A stretch of DNA of 64,000 nucleotides from assembly GCF_027922005.1 (NCBI RefSeq), contig NZ_BSEV01000015.1, positions 62,001-126,000 of the forward strand, written 5' to 3'. The notes under the pieces were generated by a model. The model saw only the letters and a list, made by a program, of their open reading frames with translations, was not told the origin of the DNA and did no database searches. Positions 15,683 through 23,344 of the stretch are shown in pieces (within the stretch, counting starts at the first letter, position 1; every line of letters starts with the position of its first letter). The position numbers and the translations under genes are program-made. Source of the DNA: Streptosporangium carneum (GTDB taxonomy: Bacteria > Actinomycetota > Actinomycetes > Streptosporangiales > Streptosporangiaceae).

Positions 15683-16444
15683 CTAGACGGTCCGCGACTC
15701 GGTGTACGCGCGCGCGATCTGGGCGGCCACGGTCAGCAGCGGGTCGACCAGGCGGTGCAGCTCCCTGGCCCGCCGGGACGAGACGACCACTCCGACGGCG
15801 GCGACCGCCCTGCCGTCGACGACGACCGGCGCGGCCGCCGAGCACGATCCCAGCGTCATCTCCTCGAAGGTGAGCGCGTAGCCCTGGGTGCGCACCGAGG
15901 CGAGCTCGCGGGCGAGCCGCCCGGGCTCGGTGATCGTGTGCGGGGTCGGCCGCTCCAGCTTGCGCGCCAGGTAAGAGTCCACGAACCACTCGGGCTCGTG
16001 GGCCAGCAGGGCCTTGCCCACGCCCGTGGGGTGCATGGGCAGCCGGCCGCCGGTCCGGGAGACGAGCGGCACGGCCCGCCTGCTGTGCACCTTGTCGACG
16101 TAGAGCACCTCCAGGCCGTCACGGACGGCCAGGTGGACGTTCTCGCCGGTGTCGCCGAACAGCTCCTGCAGCCACGGGTGGGCGACGTCCTGCAACCTGC
16201 TCGGGGCCAGCTGGCCGAGCTCCCACAGCCGCAGGCCGATCCGCAGCCGCCCGTCGGCCGTACGGCTCAGCGCCTGCCAGGCCTCGAGCTCGCCGACCAG
16301 CCGATGCGCGGTCGTCAGTGCGACCCCGCTGCGGCGGGCGATGTCAGCGAGACTGAGCTGGCGATGCTCGGCGTCGAAGGCGCCCAGGATGGCCAGGGCC
16401 TTCGACGTCACCGACCGTCCCGGCTCCCGTGAACCACCGGCCAT
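15683..16444 (-). CDS. IclR-family regulator of the pob/pca operon
   Basis: The 253-residue protein has an N-terminal winged helix-turn-helix (RSVTSKALAILGAF, then LSLADIARRSGVALTTAHRL) and an IclR effector domain (about 85-250) ending with the LGSCSAAAPVVV and VVSSRRA segments. ATG 16444 follows GGGAGG; an upstream start would add 42 unconserved residues. It is divergent from pobA-pcaHGBL, with a perfect 21-bp palindrome between them. IclR proteins such as PcaU, PcaR and PobR control this pathway elsewhere with protocatechuate, 3-oxoadipate or 4-hydroxybenzoate as ligands. Control of the divergent operon is a strong contextual inference, but I cannot tell which ligand applies. Confidence 0.9.
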   Translation of the reverse strand: MAGGSREPGRSVTSKALAILGAFDAEHRQLSLADIARRSGVALTTAHRLVGELEAWQALSRTADGRLRIGLRLWELGQLAPSRLQDVAHPWLQELFGDTGENVHLAVRDGLEVLYVDKVHSRRAVPLVSRTGGRLPMHPTGVGKALLAHEPEWFVDSYLARKLERPTPHTITEPGRLARELASVRTQGYALTFEEMTLGSCSAAAPVVVDGRAVAAVGVVVSSRRARELHRLVDPLLTVAAQIARAYTESRTV

Positions 16445-16586
16445 CGTCCGCCTCCCAAAGGACCGTTCGCACGTGCCCGGGGAGATCCTCCACCTCCCCG
16501 TGTGCTCGCAGGCGACCGCCCCCGGCGAAGGCCTCCGCCCTCCCCGGAGGCCCTTCGCACGTGCCCCCAAGGAGAATCCTGCCCGT

Positions 16587-16607
16587 ACCTTCCGCTGAGC
16601 GGAAGGT
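16587..16607. promoter_or_regulatory. perfect 21-bp palindromic operator
   Basis: The arms ACCTTCCGCT (16587-16596) and AGCGGAAGGT (16598-16607) flank one central G. It lies 41 bp before pobA and 143 bp before the IclR start. Size, symmetry and placement fit an IclR-dimer site controlling both genes. Confidence 0.75.
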
Positions 16608-16647
16608 CGGGCTCGGTTTTCCCGCCAAGGTCCACCATGCTCTCCCC

Positions 16648-17865
16648 ATGCGAACTCAGGTCGGGATCATCGGAGCGGGGCCCGCGGGTCTTCTGCTCTC
16701 CCACCTGCTCCACCTGCGCGGCATCGACTCCGTCGTGCTGGAACGACGCAGTCGTGAGCACGTGGAGCGACGGGTGCGGGCGGGAGTCCTGGAGCAGGGA
16801 ACGGTCGAGACCCTCGTCGCGGCGGGGGTCGGCGAACGTCTCCGGAGGGAGGGGCTCGTCCACCGGGGCATCGAGCTGCGCTACGGCGGCGCCGGCCACC
16901 GCGTGCCCTTCGAGCGGCTGGTCCCCGGACGGACCGTCACGGTCTACGGCCAGCAGGAGGTCGTCAAGGACCTCGTCGCGGCCCGCCTCGCCGCGGGCGG
17001 GGACGTCCGCTTCGAGGTGGACGACGTGACCGTCCACGACGCCGACACCGACCGGCCCCACCTCTCCTTCGGCGGCGAGCGGCTGGACTGCGACGTCATC
17101 GCGGGCTGCGACGGCTTCCACGGCGTGTCCCGCTCCTCGATCCCCGAAGGCGTGCTCACCGTCCACGAGCGGGACTACCCGTTCGCGTGGCTCGGCGTCC
17201 TGGCCCGCGTCAGACCGTCCGCCGAGGAGCTGATCTACGCGCGGACCGAGCGGGGCTTCGCCCTGCACAGCATGCGCTCGCCGGAGGTCAGCCGCTTCTA
17301 CCTGCAGGTTCCCGCGGGGGAGGACATCGTAGACTGGCCGGACGAGCGGATCTGGGCGGAGCTGCGCACCCGTCTCGAGACGGTGCCCGGCTTCACGCTG
17401 GCCACCGGGGAGATCCTCGAGAAGGGCGTCACACCCATGCGCGGCTTCGTGGCCGAACCCATGCGGCACGGCAGGTTGTTCCTGGCGGGCGACGCCGCGC
17501 ACATCGTCCCCCCGACCGGGGCGAAGGGGCTCAACCTCGCGGTCGCCGACGTCCGGGTGCTGACCGAGGCGCTGACGCACTGGTACGCCACGGGCTCCAC
17601 CGGCCTGCTCGACGACTACTCCGACACCTGCCTGAGGCGGGTGTGGCGGGCGCAGCACTTCTCCTGGTGGATGACGACGCTGCTGCACACCTTCGACTCC
17701 GACGACGCCTACGCGCGGCGGTTGCAGGTCTCGCACCTGGACTACGTGACCTCCTCGGAGGCCGCCGCGACCACGCTGGCGGAGAACTACGTCGGCCTGC
17801 CGTACGAGCGCGACCTCGCCGACCCCATCCCCGAGGCGCCGCGGGCGCGAAAGGCGAACGAATGA
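16648..17865 (+). CDS. pobA: 4-hydroxybenzoate 3-monooxygenase
   Basis: PobA is the FAD enzyme that uses NAD(P)H and oxygen to turn 4-hydroxybenzoate into protocatechuate. The 405-residue protein has the FAD motif GIIGAGPAGLLLS (7-19), the family stretch RVRAGVLEQGTVE (about 43-55), and the second FAD motif LFLAGDAAHIVPPTGAKGLN around D282. The length (about 390-400 typical) and end-to-end similarity to the family support the call. The ATG at 16648 starts MRTQVGIIG; no good ribosome binding site is visible. The stop codon overlaps the pcaH start by four bases. It is the first gene of the protocatechuate operon, under the presumed IclR operator. Confidence 0.95.
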   Translation: MRTQVGIIGAGPAGLLLSHLLHLRGIDSVVLERRSREHVERRVRAGVLEQGTVETLVAAGVGERLRREGLVHRGIELRYGGAGHRVPFERLVPGRTVTVYGQQEVVKDLVAARLAAGGDVRFEVDDVTVHDADTDRPHLSFGGERLDCDVIAGCDGFHGVSRSSIPEGVLTVHERDYPFAWLGVLARVRPSAEELIYARTERGFALHSMRSPEVSRFYLQVPAGEDIVDWPDERIWAELRTRLETVPGFTLATGEILEKGVTPMRGFVAEPMRHGRLFLAGDAAHIVPPTGAKGLNLAVADVRVLTEALTHWYATGSTGLLDDYSDTCLRRVWRAQHFSWWMTTLLHTFDSDDAYARRLQVSHLDYVTSSEAAATTLAENYVGLPYERDLADPIPEAPRARKANE

Positions 17866-18545
17866 CGAAGATCGTGGGGACCCATCCTCCCTACCTCAGC
17901 CCCGACTACCGCAGCAGCGTCCTGCGCGCCCCCTCCCAGCCGCCCGTCGTGTTCGCCGCAGACCCCGACGCCATCGAGCTGACCGGCCCGGTCTTCGGGC
18001 ACGACGAGCTCGGCGCGCTGGACGCCGACCTGACCCGCCACCACGCGGGCGAGCCGATCGGCGAGCGGATCGTCGTCACCGGCAGGGTCCTGGACGCGGC
18101 GGGCCGCCCGGTCCCCGGCACTCTGCTGGAGATCTGGCAGGCGAACGCCGCGGGACGTTACGCGCACGAGGGCGACCGGCACCCGGCGCCGCTCGACCCG
18201 AACTTCACCGGCGCGGGACGCTGCCTGACCGACGAGGAGGGGCGTTACCGGTTCGTCTCCATCAAGCCGGGCGCCTACCCGTGGCGCAACCACCACAACG
18301 CGTGGCGGCCCGCGCACATCCACTTCTCGGTCTTCGGCACCGCCTTCACCCAGCGCCTCGTCACCCAGATGTACTTCCCCGGGGACCCGCTGTTCCCCTA
18401 CGACCCGATCTTCCAGTCCATCCCCGACCCCGCGGCCCGCGAACGGCTCGTCTCCCGCTTCGACCTGGAGACGACCGTGCCCGAGTGGGCGCTCGGCTAC
18501 CGGTTCGACATCGTGCTCGGCCGTACTCCGACGGAGGAGTCATGA
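17862..18545 (+). CDS. pcaH: protocatechuate 3,4-dioxygenase beta subunit
   Basis: PcaH carries the Fe(III) site of the enzyme that opens protocatechuate by intradiol cleavage to 3-carboxy-cis,cis-muconate. The 227-residue protein shows all four expected iron ligands: Y100 (GRYAHEGD), Y139 (GAYPW), H152 and H154 (PAHIHFS). Their spacing (39, 13 and 2 residues) equals that of the Pseudomonas putida enzyme (Y408, Y447, H460, H462). The start overlaps the pobA stop by ATGA and the end overlaps the pcaG start by ATGA, so expression is tightly coupled to both neighbours. Confidence 0.96.
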   Translation: MTKIVGTHPPYLSPDYRSSVLRAPSQPPVVFAADPDAIELTGPVFGHDELGALDADLTRHHAGEPIGERIVVTGRVLDAAGRPVPGTLLEIWQANAAGRYAHEGDRHPAPLDPNFTGAGRCLTDEEGRYRFVSIKPGAYPWRNHHNAWRPAHIHFSVFGTAFTQRLVTQMYFPGDPLFPYDPIFQSIPDPAARERLVSRFDLETTVPEWALGYRFDIVLGRTPTEES

Positions 18546-19075
18546 CCGTTCTCCTGCCCGCGGAGGGGGCGCCGCCCACCGCGGTCGCCGTCACTCCGTC
18601 CCAGACCGTCGGGCCCTTCTTCGGCTACGCGCTGCCGTACGGCGGCGGTCCCGACCTGGTCCCCGAAGGCCATCCGGGGGCGATCACCATCACCGGCCGG
18701 GTGCTGGACGGAGCCGGCGAGCCCGTGCCCGACGCCCTGCTGGAACTGTGGCTCGGCAGCACCGGCACCCGGGGCGCGCTCGGCAGGGGAGGGCCGGGCG
18801 TCTCGGGGTTCGGGCGCTGCCCGACCACGCAGGACGGGGTCTACCGTTTCCGCACCGCCAGGCCGCCGGGGCCGTACCTCGCGCTGCTGGTCTTCGCCAG
18901 GGGGCTGCTGCGCTCCGTGGCGACCCGCGTCTACCTTCAGGACGGCCCCGACCCGCTGCTCGACGCCCTTGACCCGGCCCGCAGGGCGACCCTGATCGCC
19001 GAGCCCGACGGCGAGGGCTACCGGTTCGACGTCAGGCTCCAGGGTGAGAAGGAGACGGTCTTCCTTGAGTTCTGA
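18542..19075 (+). CDS. pcaG: protocatechuate 3,4-dioxygenase alpha subunit
   Basis: The 177-residue alpha subunit pairs with PcaH to form the dioxygenase protomer. It has the family start (TPSQTVGPFFGYALPY, about 18-33) and the beta-sandwich core (ITGRVLDGAGEPVPDALLELW). It lacks the iron-ligand tyrosine and histidine set, as expected for alpha subunits. It begins within the pcaH stop codon and ends ten bases after the preferred pcaB start. The segment after residue 75 is slightly shorter than in many homologues, but the conserved ends are present. Confidence 0.95.
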   Translation: MTVLLPAEGAPPTAVAVTPSQTVGPFFGYALPYGGGPDLVPEGHPGAITITGRVLDGAGEPVPDALLELWLGSTGTRGALGRGGPGVSGFGRCPTTQDGVYRFRTARPPGPYLALLVFARGLLRSVATRVYLQDGPDPLLDALDPARRATLIAEPDGEGYRFDVRLQGEKETVFLEF

Positions 19076-20384
19076 GAGTTCCGGCGCCGCCGCCACGGCT
19101 TCCGGCGAAGGCCCCGCGAGTCCCGACACCGGGCTGCTCGCCCCCGTCAGGGCGGGCACCGCCGCCGAGGCCGCCACCTCCGACCACGCCTGGCTGCGGG
19201 CCATGCTGGCGGCGGAGGCGGCCCTGGCCCGCGCCCAGGCGCGAGCCGGAGCGGCGCCGCAGGACGCCGCCCGCGTGATCGGCCGGGTGACGGAGACGAT
19301 CACGGTGGACCCGGCGGACCTCGCCAGGCGGGCCAGACAGGCGGCCAACCCCGTCGTGCCGCTGGTCGCCGAGCTGAGACGGGCCGTGGCCGCGCGGGAC
19401 CCCGAGGCGGCCAAACACGTCCACCGGGGAGCCACCAGCCAGGACATCCTCGACAGCGCCGCGATGCTGGTCTCCCGCGAGGCGGTCGGGATCACCCTGT
19501 CGGAGCTGGAACGGGCCATGGGCACGCTCGCCGGGCTGGCCGAGACCCACCGGCACACCCTGATGGCCGCCAGGACGCTCGGGCAGCACGCCGTGCCCAC
19601 CACGTTCGGCCTCCGCGCCGCCGACTGGCTGGCGGGCCTGCTCCACGCCAGGGACCGGCTGCGGGGGCTGCGTCTGCCCGCCCAGCTGGGCGGGGCCGCG
19701 GGGACCCTGGCGGCCCTCGGCGGGGATCCGGAGCTGTCCCACCTGTTCGCCGAGGAGCTCGGACTTCAGGCACCCCTGGTGCCCTGGCACGCCGAGCGGT
19801 CGGTCGTCGCCGAGCTCGGAGCCGCCCTCGCGCAGACTGCGGGCGCGCTCGGCAAGGTGGCCCTCGACGTGATCATGCTGTCGCAGACCGAGGTCGGCGA
19901 GGTCGCCGAGTCCTCGGCCGGACAGTCCTCCGCGATGCCGCACAAGCGCAACCCCGCGCTGTCGGTGCTCGTCCGCTCGGCCGCCCTCCAGGTGCCGGTG
20001 TACGCGCAGCTCCTGACCTCCGCGCAGCTCGCCGAGCACGAGCGGGCCGCGGGCGCGTGGCAGGCCGAGTGGCACCCCCTGCGCGAGTGCCTGCGGCTGA
20101 CCGCGGGGGCGGCGGAGACCACCGCGGAGCTGGTCGGCGGACTGCGGATCCTTCCCGGGCGGATGCGGGCGAACGTCGGCCTCACCGGGGACAGGATCGT
20201 CTCCGAGCGCCTGGCCGCTCTGCTCGGCAGGGACAGGGTCGACCTGGCCTCGGCTCAGGACGGGCCGCTCAGGCAGGCGCTCGCGGGCGAGGTCCCCGCT
20301 GACGTGTTCGACCCCGCCGACTACCTGGGGGCCGCGCAGGCCCTCATCGACCGTGTCCTCACCGCCTACCGGGAGCAGCCTTGA
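19065..20384 (+). CDS. pcaB: 3-carboxy-cis,cis-muconate cycloisomerase
   Basis: PcaB cyclises 3-carboxymuconate to 4-carboxymuconolactone. It belongs to the fumarase/aspartase superfamily and has the signature loop SSAMPHKRNP (GSSxMPxKxNP type) plus KHVHRGATSQDILDSA, where the catalytic His region lies. I chose TTG 19065, which has GGAG 10 bases upstream and gives 439 residues. GTG 19044 is in frame and would add seven residues over the pcaG 3' end. The gene ends in TTGA, which is also the start of pcaL. The N-terminal 20 residues are low-complexity Ser/Ala/Gly. Confidence 0.94.
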   Translation: MSSESSGAAATASGEGPASPDTGLLAPVRAGTAAEAATSDHAWLRAMLAAEAALARAQARAGAAPQDAARVIGRVTETITVDPADLARRARQAANPVVPLVAELRRAVAARDPEAAKHVHRGATSQDILDSAAMLVSREAVGITLSELERAMGTLAGLAETHRHTLMAARTLGQHAVPTTFGLRAADWLAGLLHARDRLRGLRLPAQLGGAAGTLAALGGDPELSHLFAEELGLQAPLVPWHAERSVVAELGAALAQTAGALGKVALDVIMLSQTEVGEVAESSAGQSSAMPHKRNPALSVLVRSAALQVPVYAQLLTSAQLAEHERAAGAWQAEWHPLRECLRLTAGAAETTAELVGGLRILPGRMRANVGLTGDRIVSERLAALLGRDRVDLASAQDGPLRQALAGEVPADVFDPADYLGAAQALIDRVLTAYREQP

Positions 20385-21637
20385 CACCCTCTCCGTCCTC
20401 GAAGGACCGGGCCCTCCGGCCGGGGCTGAGCCTCGCCCACCGCCTCGACGGCCCCGAGCGGGCGCCGCTCCTGGTGCTCGGCCCCTCGCTGGGCACCACC
20501 CTGGAGGTGTGGGACCCGCAGCTGGAGGCGCTGGCCGCCTCATGGCGGGTGCTCCGCTACGACCTGCCGGGCCACGGCGGCTCCGCCCCCGCCACCGAGG
20601 CGACCCTCGACCTGCTGGCCGACGCCGTGCTCGACCTGGTCGGCGAGCTGACCGGCGAGGAGAGGTTCGCGATCGGGGGGATCTCCCTCGGCGGCGCGGT
20701 CGCGGCCACCGTCGCCGCCCGGGTCCCCGGCAGGGTGACCCACCTGGTGCTGTGCTGCAGCTCCGCCCGTTTCGGCGAGCCGGGACCGTGGCTGGAGCGC
20801 GCGGAGGCCGTACGACGGGACGGCATGAAGCCGCTCGCGGACGTCCTGCCGGGCCGGTGGTTCGCCTCGTGCCAGGCGAGGGACGTCCCAGAGGGGGGAG
20901 ACGCCCGCGCCGGCGGTCCCGGCGGAGGCGTCCCGGGGACGGGGGATCCCGGGGGAGACAGGACCGCCTCGGCCGTCTCCGGTGACGTCGCCAGGGTGCT
21001 GCGGATGCCGTACGGCACGGACGCCGGCTCGTACGCGGCGTGCTGCGAGGCCATCGCCGGCTACGACCTCACCGGCGGGCTCGGCGCCATCACCGCGCCG
21101 ACCCTGGTCGTGGCGGGCGCGGACGACCCCGCGACGCCCGTCGGCCACGCCGTCGCCCTGGCCACGGGCATCGCCGGAGCGCTGCTCGCCGTGGTGCCCG
21201 AGGCCGCCCACCTGGCGAACGTCGAGCAGGCCGCGACGGTCACCGCCGCGATCGTCCGCCACCTCGGCGGCGACGCCGCGGCCAGGGGAACGCGGACCCG
21301 GCGGCAGGTCCTCGGCGACGCGCACGTCGACCGCGCGGCGGCCGCGACCACCGACTTCACCCGCGACTTCCAGGACCTCATCACCCGCTACGCCTGGGAC
21401 GAGATCTGGAACCGCCCCGGCCTGGACCGCCGCGTCCGCAGCTGTGTCACGCTGACCGCGCTCGTGGCCGGGGGGCACCTGGAGGAGCTGGCCATGCACG
21501 TCCGCGCCGCGCTGCGCAACGGGCTCACCCCTGAGGAGATCAAGGAGGTCCTGCTCCAGACCGCGATCTACTGCGGGGTGCCGGCGGCGAACGCCGCCTT
21601 CGCCGTGGCGCAGCGGACGCTCGCCGAGACGGGCTGA
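20381..21637 (+). CDS. pcaL: fused 3-oxoadipate enol-lactonase / 4-carboxymuconolactone decarboxylase
   Basis: This 418-residue protein fuses PcaD and PcaC, the two steps that turn 4-carboxymuconolactone into 3-oxoadipate; the fusion is known as PcaL in actinobacteria. Residues 15-295 are an alpha/beta hydrolase with S102 (GGISLGG), D249 and H277 as the likely triad. Residues 305-418 are a carboxymuconolactone decarboxylase domain (TDFTRDFQDLITRYAWDEIW, ending AIYCGVPAANAAF). Oddly, about 38 residues of Gly/Pro/Asp-rich sequence (166-203) are inserted in the cap region of the hydrolase. The TTG start overlaps the pcaB stop and follows CGGGAG. No pcaI, pcaJ or pcaF follows. Confidence 0.94.
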   Translation: MTPSPSSKDRALRPGLSLAHRLDGPERAPLLVLGPSLGTTLEVWDPQLEALAASWRVLRYDLPGHGGSAPATEATLDLLADAVLDLVGELTGEERFAIGGISLGGAVAATVAARVPGRVTHLVLCCSSARFGEPGPWLERAEAVRRDGMKPLADVLPGRWFASCQARDVPEGGDARAGGPGGGVPGTGDPGGDRTASAVSGDVARVLRMPYGTDAGSYAACCEAIAGYDLTGGLGAITAPTLVVAGADDPATPVGHAVALATGIAGALLAVVPEAAHLANVEQAATVTAAIVRHLGGDAAARGTRTRRQVLGDAHVDRAAAATTDFTRDFQDLITRYAWDEIWNRPGLDRRVRSCVTLTALVAGGHLEELAMHVRAALRNGLTPEEIKEVLLQTAIYCGVPAANAAFAVAQRTLAETG

Positions 21638-21746
21638 GCGCCGCCCCACGCCCGGACCGGCATCACGCCTCATCTGCTGTTACGGTCAAACGCTCGTCGG
21701 CGAACCCGGGGATAAGGGCGGCGGATGAGTGGGTAGGAGAGCGCCC

Positions 21747-22361
21747 GTGAATGGCGAAGCGCACACCACAGGACCAGACATATCGGCATCGGCGCCATCT
21801 CCGGTCACGGTCGATCTTCTGCTTTCGGTCAACCGGGACCGCCACCCGACCACCGTGGACACCCGGGAGACGCTCCTGGACACCCTGCGTGAGCGGCTCG
21901 GCCTGACCGGGGCGAAGAAGGGGTGCGACCACGGGCAGTGCGGGGCGTGCACGGTGCTGGTCGACGGGCGGCGGGTGAAGTCCTGCCTGACGCTGACGGT
22001 GACCCTGGACGACAGGGAGATCGTCACGGTCGAGGGACTGGCCGGGGAGGACGGGCCGCACCCGCTGCAGACGGCGTTCGTCGAGCACGACGCCTTCCAG
22101 TGCGGCTACTGCACGCCGGGTCAGCTCTGCTCGGCGGTCGGCATGCTGGCCGAGGCCGCGGCGGGGTGGCCGAGCGCGGTCACCCCGGACGTGGGCGGCG
22201 GAACCTCCCCGGACGAAGGGACCCCGTCCGGCGGGGACGTTCCGCCCGGAGACGGGATCAGGCTCGACGACGACGAGATCCGTGAGCGCATGAGCGGCAA
22301 CCTGTGCCGCTGCGGCGCCTACGTCAACATCGTCGCGGCCATCACGGAGGTGGCGCGGTGA
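21747..22361 (+). CDS. aldehyde oxidoreductase [2Fe-2S] subunit, PaoA/YagT-like
   Basis: This is the small electron-transfer subunit of a molybdenum hydroxylase. The 204-residue protein holds two [2Fe-2S] sites: C60, C65, C68, C80 (plant-ferredoxin type, GCDHGQCGACTV) and C119, C122, C187, C189 (QCGYCTPG and NLCRCGAY). Between the two halves of the second site lies a 30-residue Gly/Pro/Asp-rich insertion (about 143-172) not normal for the family. GTG 21747 follows TAGGAGAG. The gene is 109 bp after pcaL, begins a GTGA/ATGA-overlapped three-gene operon, and may have its own promoter in that gap. Confidence 0.92.
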   Translation: MNGEAHTTGPDISASAPSPVTVDLLLSVNRDRHPTTVDTRETLLDTLRERLGLTGAKKGCDHGQCGACTVLVDGRRVKSCLTLTVTLDDREIVTVEGLAGEDGPHPLQTAFVEHDAFQCGYCTPGQLCSAVGMLAEAAAGWPSAVTPDVGGGTSPDEGTPSGGDVPPGDGIRLDDDEIRERMSGNLCRCGAYVNIVAAITEVAR

Positions 22362-23344
22362 GACCCTTCGCCTACCTGCGGCCCGCCGACGCGCCGTCGG
22401 CGGTCACCGCGTCCGCCGAGCGGCCGAACACCATGTACCTCGCGGGCGGCACGAACCTGGTCGACCTGATGCGCCTCGGCGTCGTCTCCCCCGAGGTCCT
22501 GGTGGACGTCAGCAGGCTCTCCGCCGACGCCGTCGAGGAGGGGCCGGACGGCACCCTGACGATCGGCGCGGGCGTGCGCAACAGCGACCTGGCCGCCGAC
22601 CCCCTCGTACGGCGCCGCCACCCGATGCTGGCCCAGTCGGTGCTCGCGGGGGCCTCGGGGCAGATCCGCAACATGGCGACCGTCGGCGGCAACCTGCTGC
22701 AGCGCACCCGCTGCTCCTACTTCCAGGACGTCACCAAACCCTGCAACAAGCGGCTGCCGGGCACCGGCTGCCCCGCCCGCGAGGGAGACCACCGCAACCT
22801 GGCGATCCTCGGCCACTCGGAGAGCTGTGTGGCCACCCACCCGTCCGACATGGCCGTGGCGCTGACCGCCCTCGGCGCGATCGTCCACGTGCGGGGCGCC
22901 GACGGTCCTCGCACCGTGCCGATGCCCGGGCTGCACCGGCTTCCCGGCGACGAGCCCGAGCGCGACACCGTGCTGGACCCCGGCGACCTGATCACCGCCG
23001 TCGAGGTCCCTCCGCTGCCGTTCGCGGCCAGGTCGCGTTACCGCAAGGTCAGGGACAGGGCGTCGTTCGCGTTCGCCGTCGTCTCGGTCGCGGTGGCGCT
23101 CGACGTGGCCGACGGCGTGGTGCGCGACTGCCGGATCGCGCTCGGCGGCGTCGCCCACGTGCCGTGGCGGGCCGAGACGGCCGAGGCGGCGCTGCGCGGC
23201 TCCGCCGCCACCGAGGCCGGGTTCGCCGACGCCGTGGACGCCGAGCTGGCCGCGGCGCGTCCCCTGCCGGACAACGCGTTCAAGGTGCCCCTGGCCCGCA
23301 ACGTGCTGGTCCGCACCCTCATCGACCTCGCGGAGGCATCATGA
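22358..23344 (+). CDS. aldehyde oxidoreductase FAD subunit with extra [4Fe-4S] site, PaoB/YagS-like
   Basis: The 328-residue medium subunit binds FAD (YLAGGTNLVDLM at about 27-38; NMATVGGNLLQRTRC at 105-119). Four cysteines, C119, C129, C138 and C157, lie in the extra loop that holds a [4Fe-4S] cluster in 4-hydroxybenzoyl-CoA reductase and in PaoB of E. coli. This distinguishes it from ordinary xanthine-dehydrogenase medium subunits. The GTGA start overlaps the upstream stop, and its own stop overlaps the next ATG. It passes electrons between the [2Fe-2S] clusters and an acceptor; the identity of the acceptor is not visible. Confidence 0.92.
   Translation: MRPFAYLRPADAPSAVTASAERPNTMYLAGGTNLVDLMRLGVVSPEVLVDVSRLSADAVEEGPDGTLTIGAGVRNSDLAADPLVRRRHPMLAQSVLAGASGQIRNMATVGGNLLQRTRCSYFQDVTKPCNKRLPGTGCPAREGDHRNLAILGHSESCVATHPSDMAVALTALGAIVHVRGADGPRTVPMPGLHRLPGDEPERDTVLDPGDLITAVEVPPLPFAARSRYRKVRDRASFAFAVVSVAVALDVADGVVRDCRIALGGVAHVPWRAETAEAALRGSAATEAGFADAVDAELAAARPLPDNAFKVPLARNVLVRTLIDLAEAS

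Noticed and set aside
13723..15873. 716-residue plus-strand frame overlapping the same phosphatase
   Set aside because: Out-of-frame shadow full of Arg/Pro/Gly runs; the phosphatase frame explains the DNA.
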